Shown: positions 7,841-16,046, counted from the stretch's first letter. The stretch is 26,310 bases of DNA from Moraxellaceae bacterium (GCA_030684415.1 JAUXNL010000419.1:1-26310), one strand, 5' to 3'. A program made the numbers and translations. Notes: a model not told the origin generated them from the letters alone.

Positions 7841-8947
7841 CTACTTCACCGGGCGCCGGTACATGAAGTTCTCCAGCGAGCCTTCGGCCAGATTGAACCA
7901 GCCTTGCTCCAACCGCCGGAATTTTTTCCACTCGGTATAGATTTTGCGGAACATCGGGTCTTTGGCAGCCTCTTCTTCGAACAGCTCGAACGTTGCCTTC
8001 ATGCCAGCTTCCATGATGTCGTCGGAATAGCGACGCAACTGCACGCCACGGCCGATCAGGCGCGACAGCGCCAGCGGATTCTGCGCATCGTAAGTGGCCA
8101 GCATCAGTGTGCTGGCCTCTGCCGCCGCCACCTCAAAAGCAGCGCGGTAAGACGGCGGCAGTTTCTGCCATTCGCGGCTGTTGATATAGAAACTGAGCGT
8201 GGGGCCGGGCTCCCACCAGCCGGGGAAATAATAGTGTTTGGCAATTTTGTAGAGGCCGAGTTTTTCGTCGTCGTAAGGGCCGACCCATTCGCAGGCATCA
8301 ATGGCGCCGCGCTCTAGTGCGGGGTAAATATCGGCGCCGGCAATGGTTTGCGGAATCACGCCGAGGCGCGACATGATCTCGCCGCCAATGCCGGGAATGC
8401 GCATCTTGATGCCTTTGAGTTCGGCCAGCGATTTCACTTCGCGGCGAAACCAGCCGCCCATTTGCGCGCCGGTATTGCCGCCCGGCAGGCAAACCACGCC
8501 TTGTTCGGCGAACAGCGGCGCCATCACTTCGCGGCCGCCGCCTTTGTGGAACCACGCGCTCTGCTGACGTGCCGTCAGCCCGAAGGGCACGGCGGTATCA
8601 AAGGCAAACGCCTTGTGCTTGCCAACATAGTAGTAGCTGGCCGAATGGCCACACTCCACCGTGTTGTTGCCGACGGCTTCCAGCACCTGCAGGCCCGGCA
8701 CCAGCTCACCGGGAGCAAATACGCGAATGCGGAAACGGTTGTCGGTGAGCTCGGCCACGCGCTTGGCCAGCACCTCGGCAGCGCCATAAATCGTGTCCAG
8801 ACTTTTAGGATAGCTAGAAGCCAGTCGCCAGTGCACCACCGGCTGGGTGATCACAGCGGGTGCTGCATTGGCGGCTGCATTGGCGGCTACAGGGGCGGCC
8901 AGCAAGGCCCCGGCGGCAGATTTTTTCAGAAAATCGCGACGATCCAT
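7841..8947 (-). CDS. dctP: TRAP transporter periplasmic solute-binding protein (TakP-like DctP)
   Basis: 368 residues. The N-terminus MDRRDFLKKSAAGALLAAP carries the twin-arginine pattern (RRDFLK) and a short hydrophobic stretch ending in an Ala-rich cleavage region, so Tat export to the periplasm is likely. The body matches the DctP family. The stretch ACEWVGPYDDEKLGLYKIA and the following YYFPGWWEPG are characteristic of the TakP-type branch, which in Rhodobacter binds 2-oxo acids such as pyruvate together with sodium. The ligand here is therefore probably a 2-oxo acid or similar monocarboxylate, by inference only. The start codon shares one base with the dctM stop (TGATG), so the two are translationally coupled. 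It is the last gene of the dctQ-dctM-dctP cluster. Confidence 0.92.
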   Translation of the reverse strand: MDRRDFLKKSAAGALLAAPVAANAAANAAPAVITQPVVHWRLASSYPKSLDTIYGAAEVLAKRVAELTDNRFRIRVFAPGELVPGLQVLEAVGNNTVECGHSASYYYVGKHKAFAFDTAVPFGLTARQQSAWFHKGGGREVMAPLFAEQGVVCLPGGNTGAQMGGWFRREVKSLAELKGIKMRIPGIGGEIMSRLGVIPQTIAGADIYPALERGAIDACEWVGPYDDEKLGLYKIAKHYYFPGWWEPGPTLSFYINSREWQKLPPSYRAAFEVAAAEASTLMLATYDAQNPLALSRLIGRGVQLRRYSDDIMEAGMKATFELFEEEAAKDPMFRKIYTEWKKFRRLEQGWFNLAEGSLENFMYRRPVK

Positions 8948-10413
8948 CAGCGTCCCTCTTGTTGTGTTTCGCGGTAAAGATCGCGGGCGATCTCTTCCAT
9001 GATGCGAATGGCTTCATCCGCTTCAGCAGCCGGCCCACTGCTCTCGACAAATTCCGCGCGCGTGTCCCAGATGAGTTTCTCTTCTTTCTGCACCGTGGCC
9101 AGATTCGGGAACACCATGAGCAAGGCCACCATCAGCACTTGCAGGGCAATGAACGGCAACACGCCCTTGTAGATAGCGGAAGTTTTTACCTCAGGCGGCG
9201 CCACCGAACGCAGGTAGAACAGCGAAAAACCGAACGGTGGCGTCAGAAACGAGGTTTGCAGGTTCATCGCCAGCATCACGCCGAACCAGACCGGGTCGAT
9301 ACCGAGCTTGTGCGCCACCGGCGCCAACAGCGGCACGGCAATGAACGCAATTTCGAAAAAGTCGATAAAGAAGCCCAGCACGAACACCAGCAGGTTAACG
9401 ATGATGAGAAAGCCGATGACGCCACCCGGCACATGGGCAAACAGGTTTTCCACCCAGAGATCACCATCGAGTGCACGGAACACCAGCGCAAACAGCGATG
9501 AGCCGATCAGGATGAACATCACGAAGCAGGTGAGCCGCGCCGTCTTTTCCAGTGCTTCATTGAGCAGCGGCACGGTCAGCCGGCGCTTGAGCGCGGCCAG
9601 CACCAGTGCCCCGGCCGCCCCCATGGCGCCGCCTTCGGTAGGCGTGGCGAGACCCATGAAAATGGTGCCGAGCACCAGAAAAATCAGCAGTACCGGGGGC
9701 AACAGGGAAATCGCCGCACGCTTCCACAAGGCGGCACCCCGAATGACCGCTTCCTTGGGCAGGGCCGGCGCCATTGCCGGGCGAAAAATGCTGACCATGA
9801 CGATAAAGCCCAGAAACAACACCGTCAGCATCAGGCTGGGTAACAAGGCGCCGCGATACATGTCGCCCACCGGCACCGAGAGTGTGTCGGCCAACACGAT
9901 CAGCACCAGCGATGGCGGAATGATTTGCGCCAGTGTGCCAGAGGCCGTGATCACCCCAGAGGCCAGCGCCGGCGAATAGCCGTGGCGCAGCATCACCGGC
10001 AAGGAAATCAGCCCCATGGCCATGACGCTGGCGGCCACCACGCCCGTTGTTGCCGCCAGCAAACCGCCCACCAGCACCACGGCCAGCGCCAGACCACCGC
10101 GCAGGCGGCCAAACAACTGGCCGACGGTTTCCAGTAACTCTTCGGCCAAGCCGCTGCGCTCCAGCACCAGCCCCATGAAGGTAAAAAACGGCACGGCCAG
10201 CAAGGTGTCGTTACGCATGATGCCGAACAGCCGCTCCGGCACCGCCTGCATCAACTCCGGTTTGATGGCGCCGGTTTCAAGACCGATCAGCGCAAACACC
10301 AAGGCAGCAGCGCCGAGCGCAAACGCCACCGGGTAACCGGTCAGCAAAAAAATCAGCAGCAGTACGAACAGCCCCGGCGCCAGCAGGCCAGGGTCCAGCC
10401 ACTCAAGCCCCAT
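8947..10413 (-). CDS. dctM: TRAP transporter large permease subunit DctM
   Basis: 488 residues from the ATG at 10411-10413 (MGLEWLDPGLLAPG). An upstream ATG at 10462-10464 would add 17 unusual residues and run deeper into dctQ, so the shorter form is preferred. About a dozen hydrophobic segments with typical DctM stretches, for example PFFTFMGLVLERSG, ASVMAMGLISLPVMLRHGYS and SGTLAQIIPPSLVLIVLAD. This subunit forms the sodium-coupled channel that accepts substrate from DctP. The C-terminal tail after about 450 is charged and cytoplasmic (EADEAIRIMEEIARD). The coding region overlaps the end of dctQ by 11 bp and the start of dctP by one base, a tight operon. Confidence 0.93.
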   Translation of the reverse strand: MGLEWLDPGLLAPGLFVLLLIFLLTGYPVAFALGAAALVFALIGLETGAIKPELMQAVPERLFGIMRNDTLLAVPFFTFMGLVLERSGLAEELLETVGQLFGRLRGGLALAVVLVGGLLAATTGVVAASVMAMGLISLPVMLRHGYSPALASGVITASGTLAQIIPPSLVLIVLADTLSVPVGDMYRGALLPSLMLTVLFLGFIVMVSIFRPAMAPALPKEAVIRGAALWKRAAISLLPPVLLIFLVLGTIFMGLATPTEGGAMGAAGALVLAALKRRLTVPLLNEALEKTARLTCFVMFILIGSSLFALVFRALDGDLWVENLFAHVPGGVIGFLIIVNLLVFVLGFFIDFFEIAFIAVPLLAPVAHKLGIDPVWFGVMLAMNLQTSFLTPPFGFSLFYLRSVAPPEVKTSAIYKGVLPFIALQVLMVALLMVFPNLATVQKEEKLIWDTRAEFVESSGPAAEADEAIRIMEEIARDLYRETQQEGR

Positions 10414-10921
10414 GTGCTGGCTCCTTGCCTGCCAGCACGGCAAGACGGTGAATGCTTTCGGCAATCACTTGCAGACCCAGCAAAAAGAAACCGGCCGGAA
10501 TCAGCGCCAGCACCGGCCAGCGCGGCAGGCCGCCGGCATCGGCCGACATTTCACTCGCGCGAAACGCGGCCCAGGCATTCTGGCTGCCCAGCCAGATCAG
10601 CACCGCACACAGCGGCAGCAAAAACAGCAGGTGCCCGCCCAGCTCGATGGCGGCTCGCGCGCGGGGCGACAGCCGCTTGGCCAGCACATCGATGCGCACA
10701 TGCTCGTTGCGCTTGAGCGTGTGGCCGGCGCCGAGCAGGAACACACCGGCAAAAAAATACCACTGGCCTTCGATAAGAGCGTTGGAGCCGAAGCCGGCCT
10801 TGCGCCCGATGGCGCTGATTACCGCCAGCAGTACGGCACCGAGAATGAGCCAGGCCACGGGGCGGCCAAGGGCATCGTTGAACGCGTCTATCCAACGCGC
10901 GAAACGGAGAAGTGTGTTCAT
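10403..10921 (-). CDS. dctQ: TRAP transporter small permease subunit DctQ
   Basis: 172 residues with four membrane segments: VAWLILGAVLLAVISAIGR (18-36), FFAGVFLLGAGHTL near 56-69, HLLFLLPLCAVLIWLG near 97-112 and VLALIPAGFFLLGLQVIA near 137-154. The motif HTLKRNEHVRIDVLAKRL between segments 2 and 3 is the classical DctQ signature. DctQ pairs with DctM in the inner membrane to form the QM transporter. It is the first gene of the dctQMP operon; the upstream 224 bp are shared with the divergent acyl-CoA dehydrogenase gene and should contain its promoter. Confidence 0.93.
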   Translation of the reverse strand: MNTLLRFARWIDAFNDALGRPVAWLILGAVLLAVISAIGRKAGFGSNALIEGQWYFFAGVFLLGAGHTLKRNEHVRIDVLAKRLSPRARAAIELGGHLLFLLPLCAVLIWLGSQNAWAAFRASEMSADAGGLPRWPVLALIPAGFFLLGLQVIAESIHRLAVLAGKEPAHGA

Positions 10922-10990
10922 GGAGTTCCCTGTTGTCGGGGAGGGTCATGCTTCCGGCAGACGTCGCGCATGATAGCCGCAGCCCACCAC

Positions 10991-11048
10991 GACTGACCAT
11001 CAAGACCGGCGGCATGACTGACCATGGCGCCGCATCAAATGGCGGCGC
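10991..11048. promoter_or_regulatory. Direct repeats and hairpin in the divergent dctQ / acyl-CoA dehydrogenase region
   Basis: GACTGACCAT occurs twice, at 10991-11000 and 11016-11025, 25 bp apart. Immediately after it, GCGCCGC (11027-11033) pairs with GCGGCGC (11042-11048) across an 8-nt loop. The placement between divergent genes suggests a regulator site, but no known operator is recognised and no clear promoter boxes were found. Confidence 0.3.
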
Positions 11049-11132
11049 GGTCAATCACGAGGGGCGGCGCTCGGGCATTATCGGCGCGTCAACGGTCTGC
11101 CCCACGGGCACGCCTCATAGAAGTCGACGTCG

Positions 11133-11138
11133 AAGGAG
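11133..11138 (+). promoter_or_regulatory. Ribosome binding site fixing the start of the first acyl-CoA dehydrogenase
   Basis: AAGGAG lies 7 nt before the ATG at 11146. The open frame extends upstream to 10912, but this strong site and the family-like N-terminus decide for 11146. Confidence 0.8.
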
Positions 11139-11145
11139 ACAGCGC

Positions 11146-12441
11146 ATGAATGCCAATCAGGTACAAGGCCTCGGCCTCAACATGCTGGGCCGCTTTGCCC
11201 AGAGCAACTGGCCCGACCGTCTCGGGGTCCGCAAGTCGTTCGAGCGCCTGCTCTACACCGGCAGCAAAACCGGCTTCCAGTTGGCCGGCGTCGCCGCGCG
11301 CCAGTTCAACAAGACGCCCAAGCTTGATGGCAAACAGCGCCTGCCAGCCGCCGCCAAGGGCGTGTTCGACCTGAGCCTGAGCGACGAACAACAAATGATG
11401 CGCGAAACGCTGCAACGCTTCGCCAAAGAAATGCTGCGCCCAGCCGCGCATGCGGCCGATCACACCGGCGAGTTCCCGGCCGACATCCGCACGCAGGCAC
11501 AGGAGCTGGGCCTGAATTTCTATGCGGTGCCGGAAGCGCTGGGCGGCATGGCCGCTGAGCAGTCTGTCGTCACCAATGTGCTGATGGCAGAAGACCTCGG
11601 CTATGGCGATTTCACGCTCGGCGCCGTGATCCTGGCGCCGATGGGCGTGGCCAATGCACTCACCCGCTGGGGCACCAAAGAACAGCAAGAGCAATATCTC
11701 TCGGCCTTCGCCGAGGAAGTGCCACCACTGGCCACTTTCGCGCTGTGCGAAGCCGTGCCGGCGTTCAATCCCAACCAGTTGAGCACCCGCGCCCTGCGTG
11801 ACGGCGGCAGCTATGTGCTGAATGGCGAAAAATCGCTGGTGCTGCTGGCACGTGAAGCCGAGCTTTTTCTGGTGGCCGCCGAGCTGGATGGCGCACCGGC
11901 CGTGTTCATCGTCAAGGGCGGCGCGGATGGCATCGCCTTCCGTGAAGACCCGGGCATGGGCCTGAAGGCTGGCGCCACCATGAAAATGCGTCTTGATAAT
12001 GTGCGCGCTGAAAAACTTGGCGATGCCGATTTCGATTACCAGGCGTTTCTGGATCTGGGCGCACTGGCCTGGATCGGCCTGGCCATCGGCACCTGCCAGG
12101 CCGTGCTCGACTACACCATCCAGTACGCCAACGAACGCATTGCTTTCGGCGAGCCGATTTCGCACCGCCAGAGCGTGGCGTTCATGATTGCCGACATGGC
12201 CATCGAAATTGACGCCATGCGCATGCTGCTGTGGAACGCCGCCTCGCTCGCCGAAGCCGGCAAGCCCTTCCACCGCGAAGCCTATCTGGCCCGCCTGCTG
12301 GCCGCTGAAAAGACCATGAAGATCGGCAACGATGGCGTGCAACTGCTGGGTGGCCACGGCTTTACCAAGGAGCACCCGGTCGAGCGCTGGTACCGCGACC
12401 TGCGCGCCGTGGCCGTCATGCACTCCGGCTTGCACGCCTGA
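11146..12441 (+). CDS. Acyl-CoA dehydrogenase family protein with degenerate active site (subunit 1 of a probable pair)
   Basis: 431 residues. After a 72-residue leader it has the three acyl-CoA dehydrogenase regions: N-terminal helices from DLSLSDEQQMMRETLQRF, a central beta domain and C-terminal helices. The flavin/substrate motif normally read as TEPxxGSD is replaced by CEAVPAFNPNQ (201-211). The catalytic Glu of the usual YEGT segment is missing: the protein ends RAVAVMHSGLHA. The FAD-contact stretch RIAFGEPISHRQS (331-343) and GGHGFTKEHPVERWYRD (402-418) are intact. Alone it may not be catalytic. The next gene has the reverse pattern, so an alpha2beta2 enzyme, as in mycobacterial FadE26-FadE27, is the likely form. 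The natural substrate cannot be told. Confidence 0.85.
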   Translation: MNANQVQGLGLNMLGRFAQSNWPDRLGVRKSFERLLYTGSKTGFQLAGVAARQFNKTPKLDGKQRLPAAAKGVFDLSLSDEQQMMRETLQRFAKEMLRPAAHAADHTGEFPADIRTQAQELGLNFYAVPEALGGMAAEQSVVTNVLMAEDLGYGDFTLGAVILAPMGVANALTRWGTKEQQEQYLSAFAEEVPPLATFALCEAVPAFNPNQLSTRALRDGGSYVLNGEKSLVLLAREAELFLVAAELDGAPAVFIVKGGADGIAFREDPGMGLKAGATMKMRLDNVRAEKLGDADFDYQAFLDLGALAWIGLAIGTCQAVLDYTIQYANERIAFGEPISHRQSVAFMIADMAIEIDAMRMLLWNAASLAEAGKPFHREAYLARLLAAEKTMKIGNDGVQLLGGHGFTKEHPVERWYRDLRAVAVMHSGLHA

Positions 12442-12450
12442 TGTTTTTTC

Positions 12451-12547
12451 CCTTCTCCCCTTCAGGAGAAGGTGCCCGTAAGGCGGATGAGGGACTGTGC
12501 CGGCGCTGACCGCCGCCCCTCACCCCAGCCCTCTCCCGAATGGAGAG
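12451..12547. repeat. REP-like two-hairpin element, copy B, between the acyl-CoA dehydrogenase genes
   Basis: First hairpin: CCTTCTCC (12451-12458) with GGAGAAGG (12465-12472), loop CCTTCA. Second: CTCTCC (12531-12536) with GGAGAG (12542-12547), loop CGAAT. The middle parts GATGAGGG and CCCTCAC are also nearly complementary, so the whole element can fold into one compound structure. The 22 nt at 12516-12537 match 7-28 with one difference. It sits inside what should be an operon and may stabilise or modulate the downstream message. A T-run (12444-12449) precedes it. Confidence 0.75.
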
Positions 12548-12561
12548 AGAAAATCGAATAC

Positions 12562-12567
12562 GAGGAA
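12562..12567 (+). promoter_or_regulatory. Ribosome binding site fixing the start of the second acyl-CoA dehydrogenase
   Basis: GAGGAA lies 7 nt upstream of the ATG at 12575. The in-frame ATG at 12497 lies inside the repeat element and would add 26 residues encoded by repeat sequence, so it is rejected. Confidence 0.8.
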
Positions 12568-12574
12568 CTGGAAA

Positions 12575-13777
12575 ATGAATCTTGAAAACCCGAAAAAATT
12601 CAAAATGCTGGTCGATCAGGCGCATGAAGTCGCGGTGAATTTTTTCCGCCCGATCTCGCGCAAATACGACAAGGCCGAACATGCCTACCCGAAAGAGCTG
12701 GACATGCTGGCCTCGCTGCTCGACGGATTCAATGACGGCGCCGCCGAAGCACCCAGCTCCACCGCGCTCGGCAAGCGTGGCGCCACGGATGACGGCAGCA
12801 TCAAGAATGGCGCCAACATGTCGGCCGCACTCGGTGTGTTCGAACTCTGCTACGGCGACACCGCCTTCCTGCTCACCATGCCGCGTCAGGGTCTTGGCAA
12901 CTCTGCGATTGGTGCAGTGGCCAACGACGAACAGCTCAAGCGTTTCAAAGGCAAGTGGGCGGCCATGGCCATCACCGAACCCGGCACCGGCTCCGACTCC
13001 GCCAACATCCGCACGACCGCGGTCAAAGATGGTGATGACTACATCATCAACGGCGAAAAGATTTTCGTGACCTGCGGCGAGCGCGCCGACTGCGTCGTGG
13101 TCTGGGCCAGCCTGGACAAGAATGCCGGCCGTGCCGCCATCAAGTCCTTTGTGGTCGAGCGCGGCACGCCGGGCATGCGTGTGGAGCGTCTGGAGCACAA
13201 GCTCGGCATCAAGGCCTCCGACACCGCCGTCATCAATTTCACTGACTGCCGCGTACCGGCCGCCAATCTGCTCGGCAACCCGGAAATCGATGTCGCTAAG
13301 GGTTTTGCCGGCGTCATGGAAACCTTCGACAACACCCGCCCGCTGGTAGCGGCCATGGCCGTCGGCTGCGCCAAGGCCTCGCTGGAGCGCATCAAAGAAC
13401 TGTGCAAGGACCATCTCGATCCGGCCTACGGCACACCGCCGCTGAACGCATCGAATATCGAAGCCACCATTTACCGGCTCGAAGCCGAGTGGGAAGCTTG
13501 CCGCCTGCTCACGCTGAAAGCCTGCTGGATGGCCGACAACAAGAAGCCGAACTCGAAAGAAGCGTCGATTGCCAAGGCCAAGGCCGGCCGTATCGGCAGT
13601 GAAATCACACTGAAGTGCGTGGAGCTGGCCGCCTCGCTTGGCTACGGCGAAGACGAACTGCTGGAAAAATGGGCACGTGATTCGAAGATTCTCGACATCT
13701 TCGAAGGCACGCAGCAAATCCAGCAGCTCATCATCGCGCGCCGCCTGCTTGGCAAGAGCTCCAGCGAACTGCGCTGA
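12575..13777 (+). CDS. Acyl-CoA dehydrogenase family protein (catalytic subunit 2 of a probable pair)
   Basis: 400 residues. It carries the complete flavin/substrate motif AMAITEPGTGSDSANIRTTA (130-149) and the catalytic Glu, E377, in ILDIFEGTQQIQQL. However, the usual FAD-binding segment with Arg and FGxPI is replaced by DHLDPAYGTPPLNASN (279-294), which lacks the Arg. This complements the first gene, which has the FAD-contact segment but no catalytic Glu. The pair is therefore best read as one mixed flavoenzyme that oxidises an acyl-CoA to the 2-enoyl-CoA and passes electrons to ETF. Separated from subunit 1 by a 133-bp spacer containing a repeat element. Confidence 0.88.
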   Translation: MNLENPKKFKMLVDQAHEVAVNFFRPISRKYDKAEHAYPKELDMLASLLDGFNDGAAEAPSSTALGKRGATDDGSIKNGANMSAALGVFELCYGDTAFLLTMPRQGLGNSAIGAVANDEQLKRFKGKWAAMAITEPGTGSDSANIRTTAVKDGDDYIINGEKIFVTCGERADCVVVWASLDKNAGRAAIKSFVVERGTPGMRVERLEHKLGIKASDTAVINFTDCRVPAANLLGNPEIDVAKGFAGVMETFDNTRPLVAAMAVGCAKASLERIKELCKDHLDPAYGTPPLNASNIEATIYRLEAEWEACRLLTLKACWMADNKKPNSKEASIAKAKAGRIGSEITLKCVELAASLGYGEDELLEKWARDSKILDIFEGTQQIQQLIIARRLLGKSSSELR

Positions 13778-13793
13778 GCGGTGCCGGGAAAAA

Positions 13794-13869
13794 CCGTTCG
13801 CCCCGGGTACTCAACCAAAGGCAGTGCCCGCCAAAGAGAACGCCCGCAAGGCGCACTCAGGGCGAACGG
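13794..13869. repeat. Long-range inverted repeat after the acyl-CoA dehydrogenase pair
   Basis: CCGTTCGCCC (13794-13803) is the exact reverse complement of GGGCGAACGG (13860-13869), 56 nt apart. The pair sits in the 236-bp spacer before the three-gene operon and resembles the ends of common small intergenic repeats. No T-run follows, so it is not a classical terminator. The rest of the spacer must hold the operon promoter, but none was recognised. Confidence 0.5.
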
Positions 13870-14013
13870 ACACTCAGGACTTGATCCCAAAAGCTCTGCT
13901 TGAGCCCGGCCTGTCGATGGCCGAACAGAGCTCTTACTCCAGGGGCAAACCACCTGCCTGCGAGACAAAGCCGTCCGCTGGAGGAGGTCCACACGGCACG
14001 GAGACTGTGCATC

Positions 14014-14226
14014 ATGAGCGCCGCATCAGAACGTCTCGCCGCCTTGCTGGGGCCGCTGCCCCCCGCCGTGGCCGCCTTGCCGGAAACAGCGCAGGCCGAG
14101 CTGCTGGCACGGCTGGAAACCGCATGCCGGCATCAACAAACCACGCTCGACAAAGCCTTTGATGACGCGCTGGAACATCTGCCGCGGCTGCTGCGCGGCA
14201 CCGTGCGCAAGATGATCAGGCCCTGA
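14014..14226 (+). CDS. Small hypothetical protein, first gene of the 43-residue-repeat operon
   Basis: 70 residues from the ATG at 14014, with GGAGA at 14000-14004 as ribosome binding site. The longer open frame reaching back to 13900 runs through the intergenic repeat spacer and is not supported. The product is Ala/Leu-rich and probably all helical (ERLAALLGPLPPAVAALPET, then AELLARLETACRHQ), with a basic C-terminus LLRGTVRKMIRP. No family recognised. The stop is 3 bp before the start of the next gene, so the two are co-transcribed and perhaps translationally coupled. A binding partner or chaperone-like role for the large repeat protein is conceivable but only from position. Confidence 0.75.
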   Translation: MSAASERLAALLGPLPPAVAALPETAQAELLARLETACRHQQTTLDKAFDDALEHLPRLLRGTVRKMIRP

Positions 14227-14229
14227 ACC

Positions 14230-16035
14230 ATGCGTGATTTCCGCCGCCAGGCCGAACTCGTCAAACTCGCCCGCCTGCTCGATTGCCGAGACAGTGAACT
14301 CGGCTGCGTCGACCGCCTCGATGCCGACGGTCTGCGCGCCCTGCGCGAAGCCGCGCAACACGGCCTGCTCGGCGGCCAGCGCACCCTGTTCCGTCGTATT
14401 GCCGCTGCCAGCAAGCTGGTGCCCTCAGCACTGACCGCACTGATTGCCGAGCGCGCGCTGGGGCCGCTGCTCTGTGCGCGCATTTCAGCCGAATTGCCGC
14501 CACCGCGTGTGGCTGACATTGCCCAGGCGCTACCCGCTCCCTTTCTGGCGGCCGCCAGCCTTTATCTGGAGCCCGCGCAAACCATCACGCTGGTCGAACA
14601 CCTGCCGCAACGCCAGATCCTGCTGGTGGCGCAGGAACTGGTGCGCCGTGGCGAATTCATCACGCTGGGCGACATGGCCGGCGCCTTGCCGCTGCCACTA
14701 ATCGGTGCCGTGCTGCGCAGCATCAACGACGGCGCCGCACTGCTGCACATCGGCTTCTTCATTGAAAATCCAGCACGGCTCAGCGCCATCATCGAGGTCT
14801 TGCCAGAAGCACAGTTGCAGGCCGTGATCCGAGCCGCCGCCGATGAACGTAATGACCTCTGGCCAGAGGCTATCGCGCTGATGACACAGGTCGACGCGCA
14901 CTGGCAGGCACATCTGGCCAATCTTGCTCTGGGCGGAGACGAGGCCACTGTCACCAGCATGATTCGTGGCGTCGTGGCCCATGGCTTGTGGGATGACACC
15001 CTACCCCTGCTGCCCGCGCTCTCGGTGGACAACCAGCAGCGTCTGGTCAATCTTGCCGTCGTGCAGGATGTCGCCGTGCTGGCGCCGTTGGTCGAGGCCG
15101 CCCGCTACAGCGATCTCTGGCACGTGCTCCTGCCACTGATCCCGCTGATGGGTGACACCACCCGGCAACTGGTCGCTCATATCGCCGACCGCCTCGACGA
15201 CACCACCTTGCGCCATCTGGTGGGCGTGGCGCATCGCCATATGCTCTGGCCCGCCGCGCTGTCGCTCATTCAGGCACTGACACCCGAGCGCCAGCATCTG
15301 ATGGCCTGCGTGGTGGCCGACGCGGGGGACGAGGCGATGGCCAGCCTGATCCAGAGTCTGCAAACCGAAGACGCATGGGCGCTCGTGCTGCCTCTCGTGG
15401 CGGCAATGCCGCTCGCCACGCGCACACGTCTTGTGACGCTGCCGCACTTTCAGGATGACGTGTTGCTGGCGCAAATCGTGGCCGCCAGCCGGCGCCACCG
15501 ACTCTGGCGCTCCACACTGGAGCTGATTGCGTCGATGCCACCAGCACTGCAACAGCGTGTGGCACAACAGGCCGCACAACTCGATGCGGACGATCTGGCC
15601 GTGCTCTGCGACAGCCCCGCCTCCGCCGACCATTGGCAAGCCGCCATCGCACTGGTCAGCGTGATGGCAAGCCCTCAGCAACACGCGATCTGTCAGGCTC
15701 TCGCCCGCCACCACAACGACGCCTTGCTGCGCCTGCTGCAAGCACTTGACGACAGCAACGGCTGGACACCCCTGCTGGAGCTGCTGGCCAAACTCCCCGA
15801 AGCAAGCCGCGGACTGTTGCTGGAAGGCAGCCGGCAACTGCCTGCCGCCCAGCGCCTCAAGCTGCTGGCCGCCGCCTGCCGCGAGAATCAGTGCGACAGC
15901 CTCCTGTACCATGTCGCTGCGCTGCCCATCGCCGAACGCAACGACCACCTGCAACTGGTCACGCAATTACCGGCAGCGGAACAGACTTTCATTCGCCAGC
16001 GCAGCACGGCACTTGGCCTGGCCATCGACTTCTGA
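14230..16035 (+). CDS. Alpha-helical solenoid protein with nine 43-residue tandem repeats
   Basis: 601 residues, no signal peptide or clear membrane segment, no catalytic motif. From residue 211 the sequence is built from nine back-to-back units of exactly 43 residues. Trp opens eight of them (211, 254, 297, 340, 383, 426, 469, 512) and Cys555 opens the ninth. Consensus: W, two variable residues, then (A/L)L-x-L(I/V)-x-x-(L/M), a Gln near position 15, acidic residues near 27-29, and L-x-x-L(V/I)-x-A before the next W. Each unit fits two or three helices, so a superhelical scaffold is likely. Residues 1-210 are also helical and Leu/Ala-rich but do not keep this period. The length fits neither TPR (34), PPR (35) nor HEAT (about 39) well. 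Function unknown; a protein-binding scaffold is my inference. The stop overlaps the ribosome binding site of the next gene. Confidence 0.82.
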   Translation: MRDFRRQAELVKLARLLDCRDSELGCVDRLDADGLRALREAAQHGLLGGQRTLFRRIAAASKLVPSALTALIAERALGPLLCARISAELPPPRVADIAQALPAPFLAAASLYLEPAQTITLVEHLPQRQILLVAQELVRRGEFITLGDMAGALPLPLIGAVLRSINDGAALLHIGFFIENPARLSAIIEVLPEAQLQAVIRAAADERNDLWPEAIALMTQVDAHWQAHLANLALGGDEATVTSMIRGVVAHGLWDDTLPLLPALSVDNQQRLVNLAVVQDVAVLAPLVEAARYSDLWHVLLPLIPLMGDTTRQLVAHIADRLDDTTLRHLVGVAHRHMLWPAALSLIQALTPERQHLMACVVADAGDEAMASLIQSLQTEDAWALVLPLVAAMPLATRTRLVTLPHFQDDVLLAQIVAASRRHRLWRSTLELIASMPPALQQRVAQQAAQLDADDLAVLCDSPASADHWQAAIALVSVMASPQQHAICQALARHHNDALLRLLQALDDSNGWTPLLELLAKLPEASRGLLLEGSRQLPAAQRLKLLAAACRENQCDSLLYHVAALPIAERNDHLQLVTQLPAAEQTFIRQRSTALGLAIDF

Positions 16036-16046
16036 GGAACGCCGGC

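Noticed and set aside
11089..12435. Long open frame (448 codons) on the minus strand opposite the first acyl-CoA dehydrogenase
   Set aside because: It is a shadow of a GC-rich gene: the product is His/Gln-rich with no recognisable motif, while the plus strand has a clear family protein and ribosome binding site.
12416..13717. Long open frame on the minus strand opposite the second acyl-CoA dehydrogenase
   Set aside because: Same reason: antisense shadow of a well-supported gene, reading into the repeat element.
15001..15966. 321-codon minus-strand frame opposite the 43-residue-repeat gene
   Set aside because: Gln/Gly/His-rich shadow; the plus-strand frame has exact protein-level periodicity, which proves it is the coding one.
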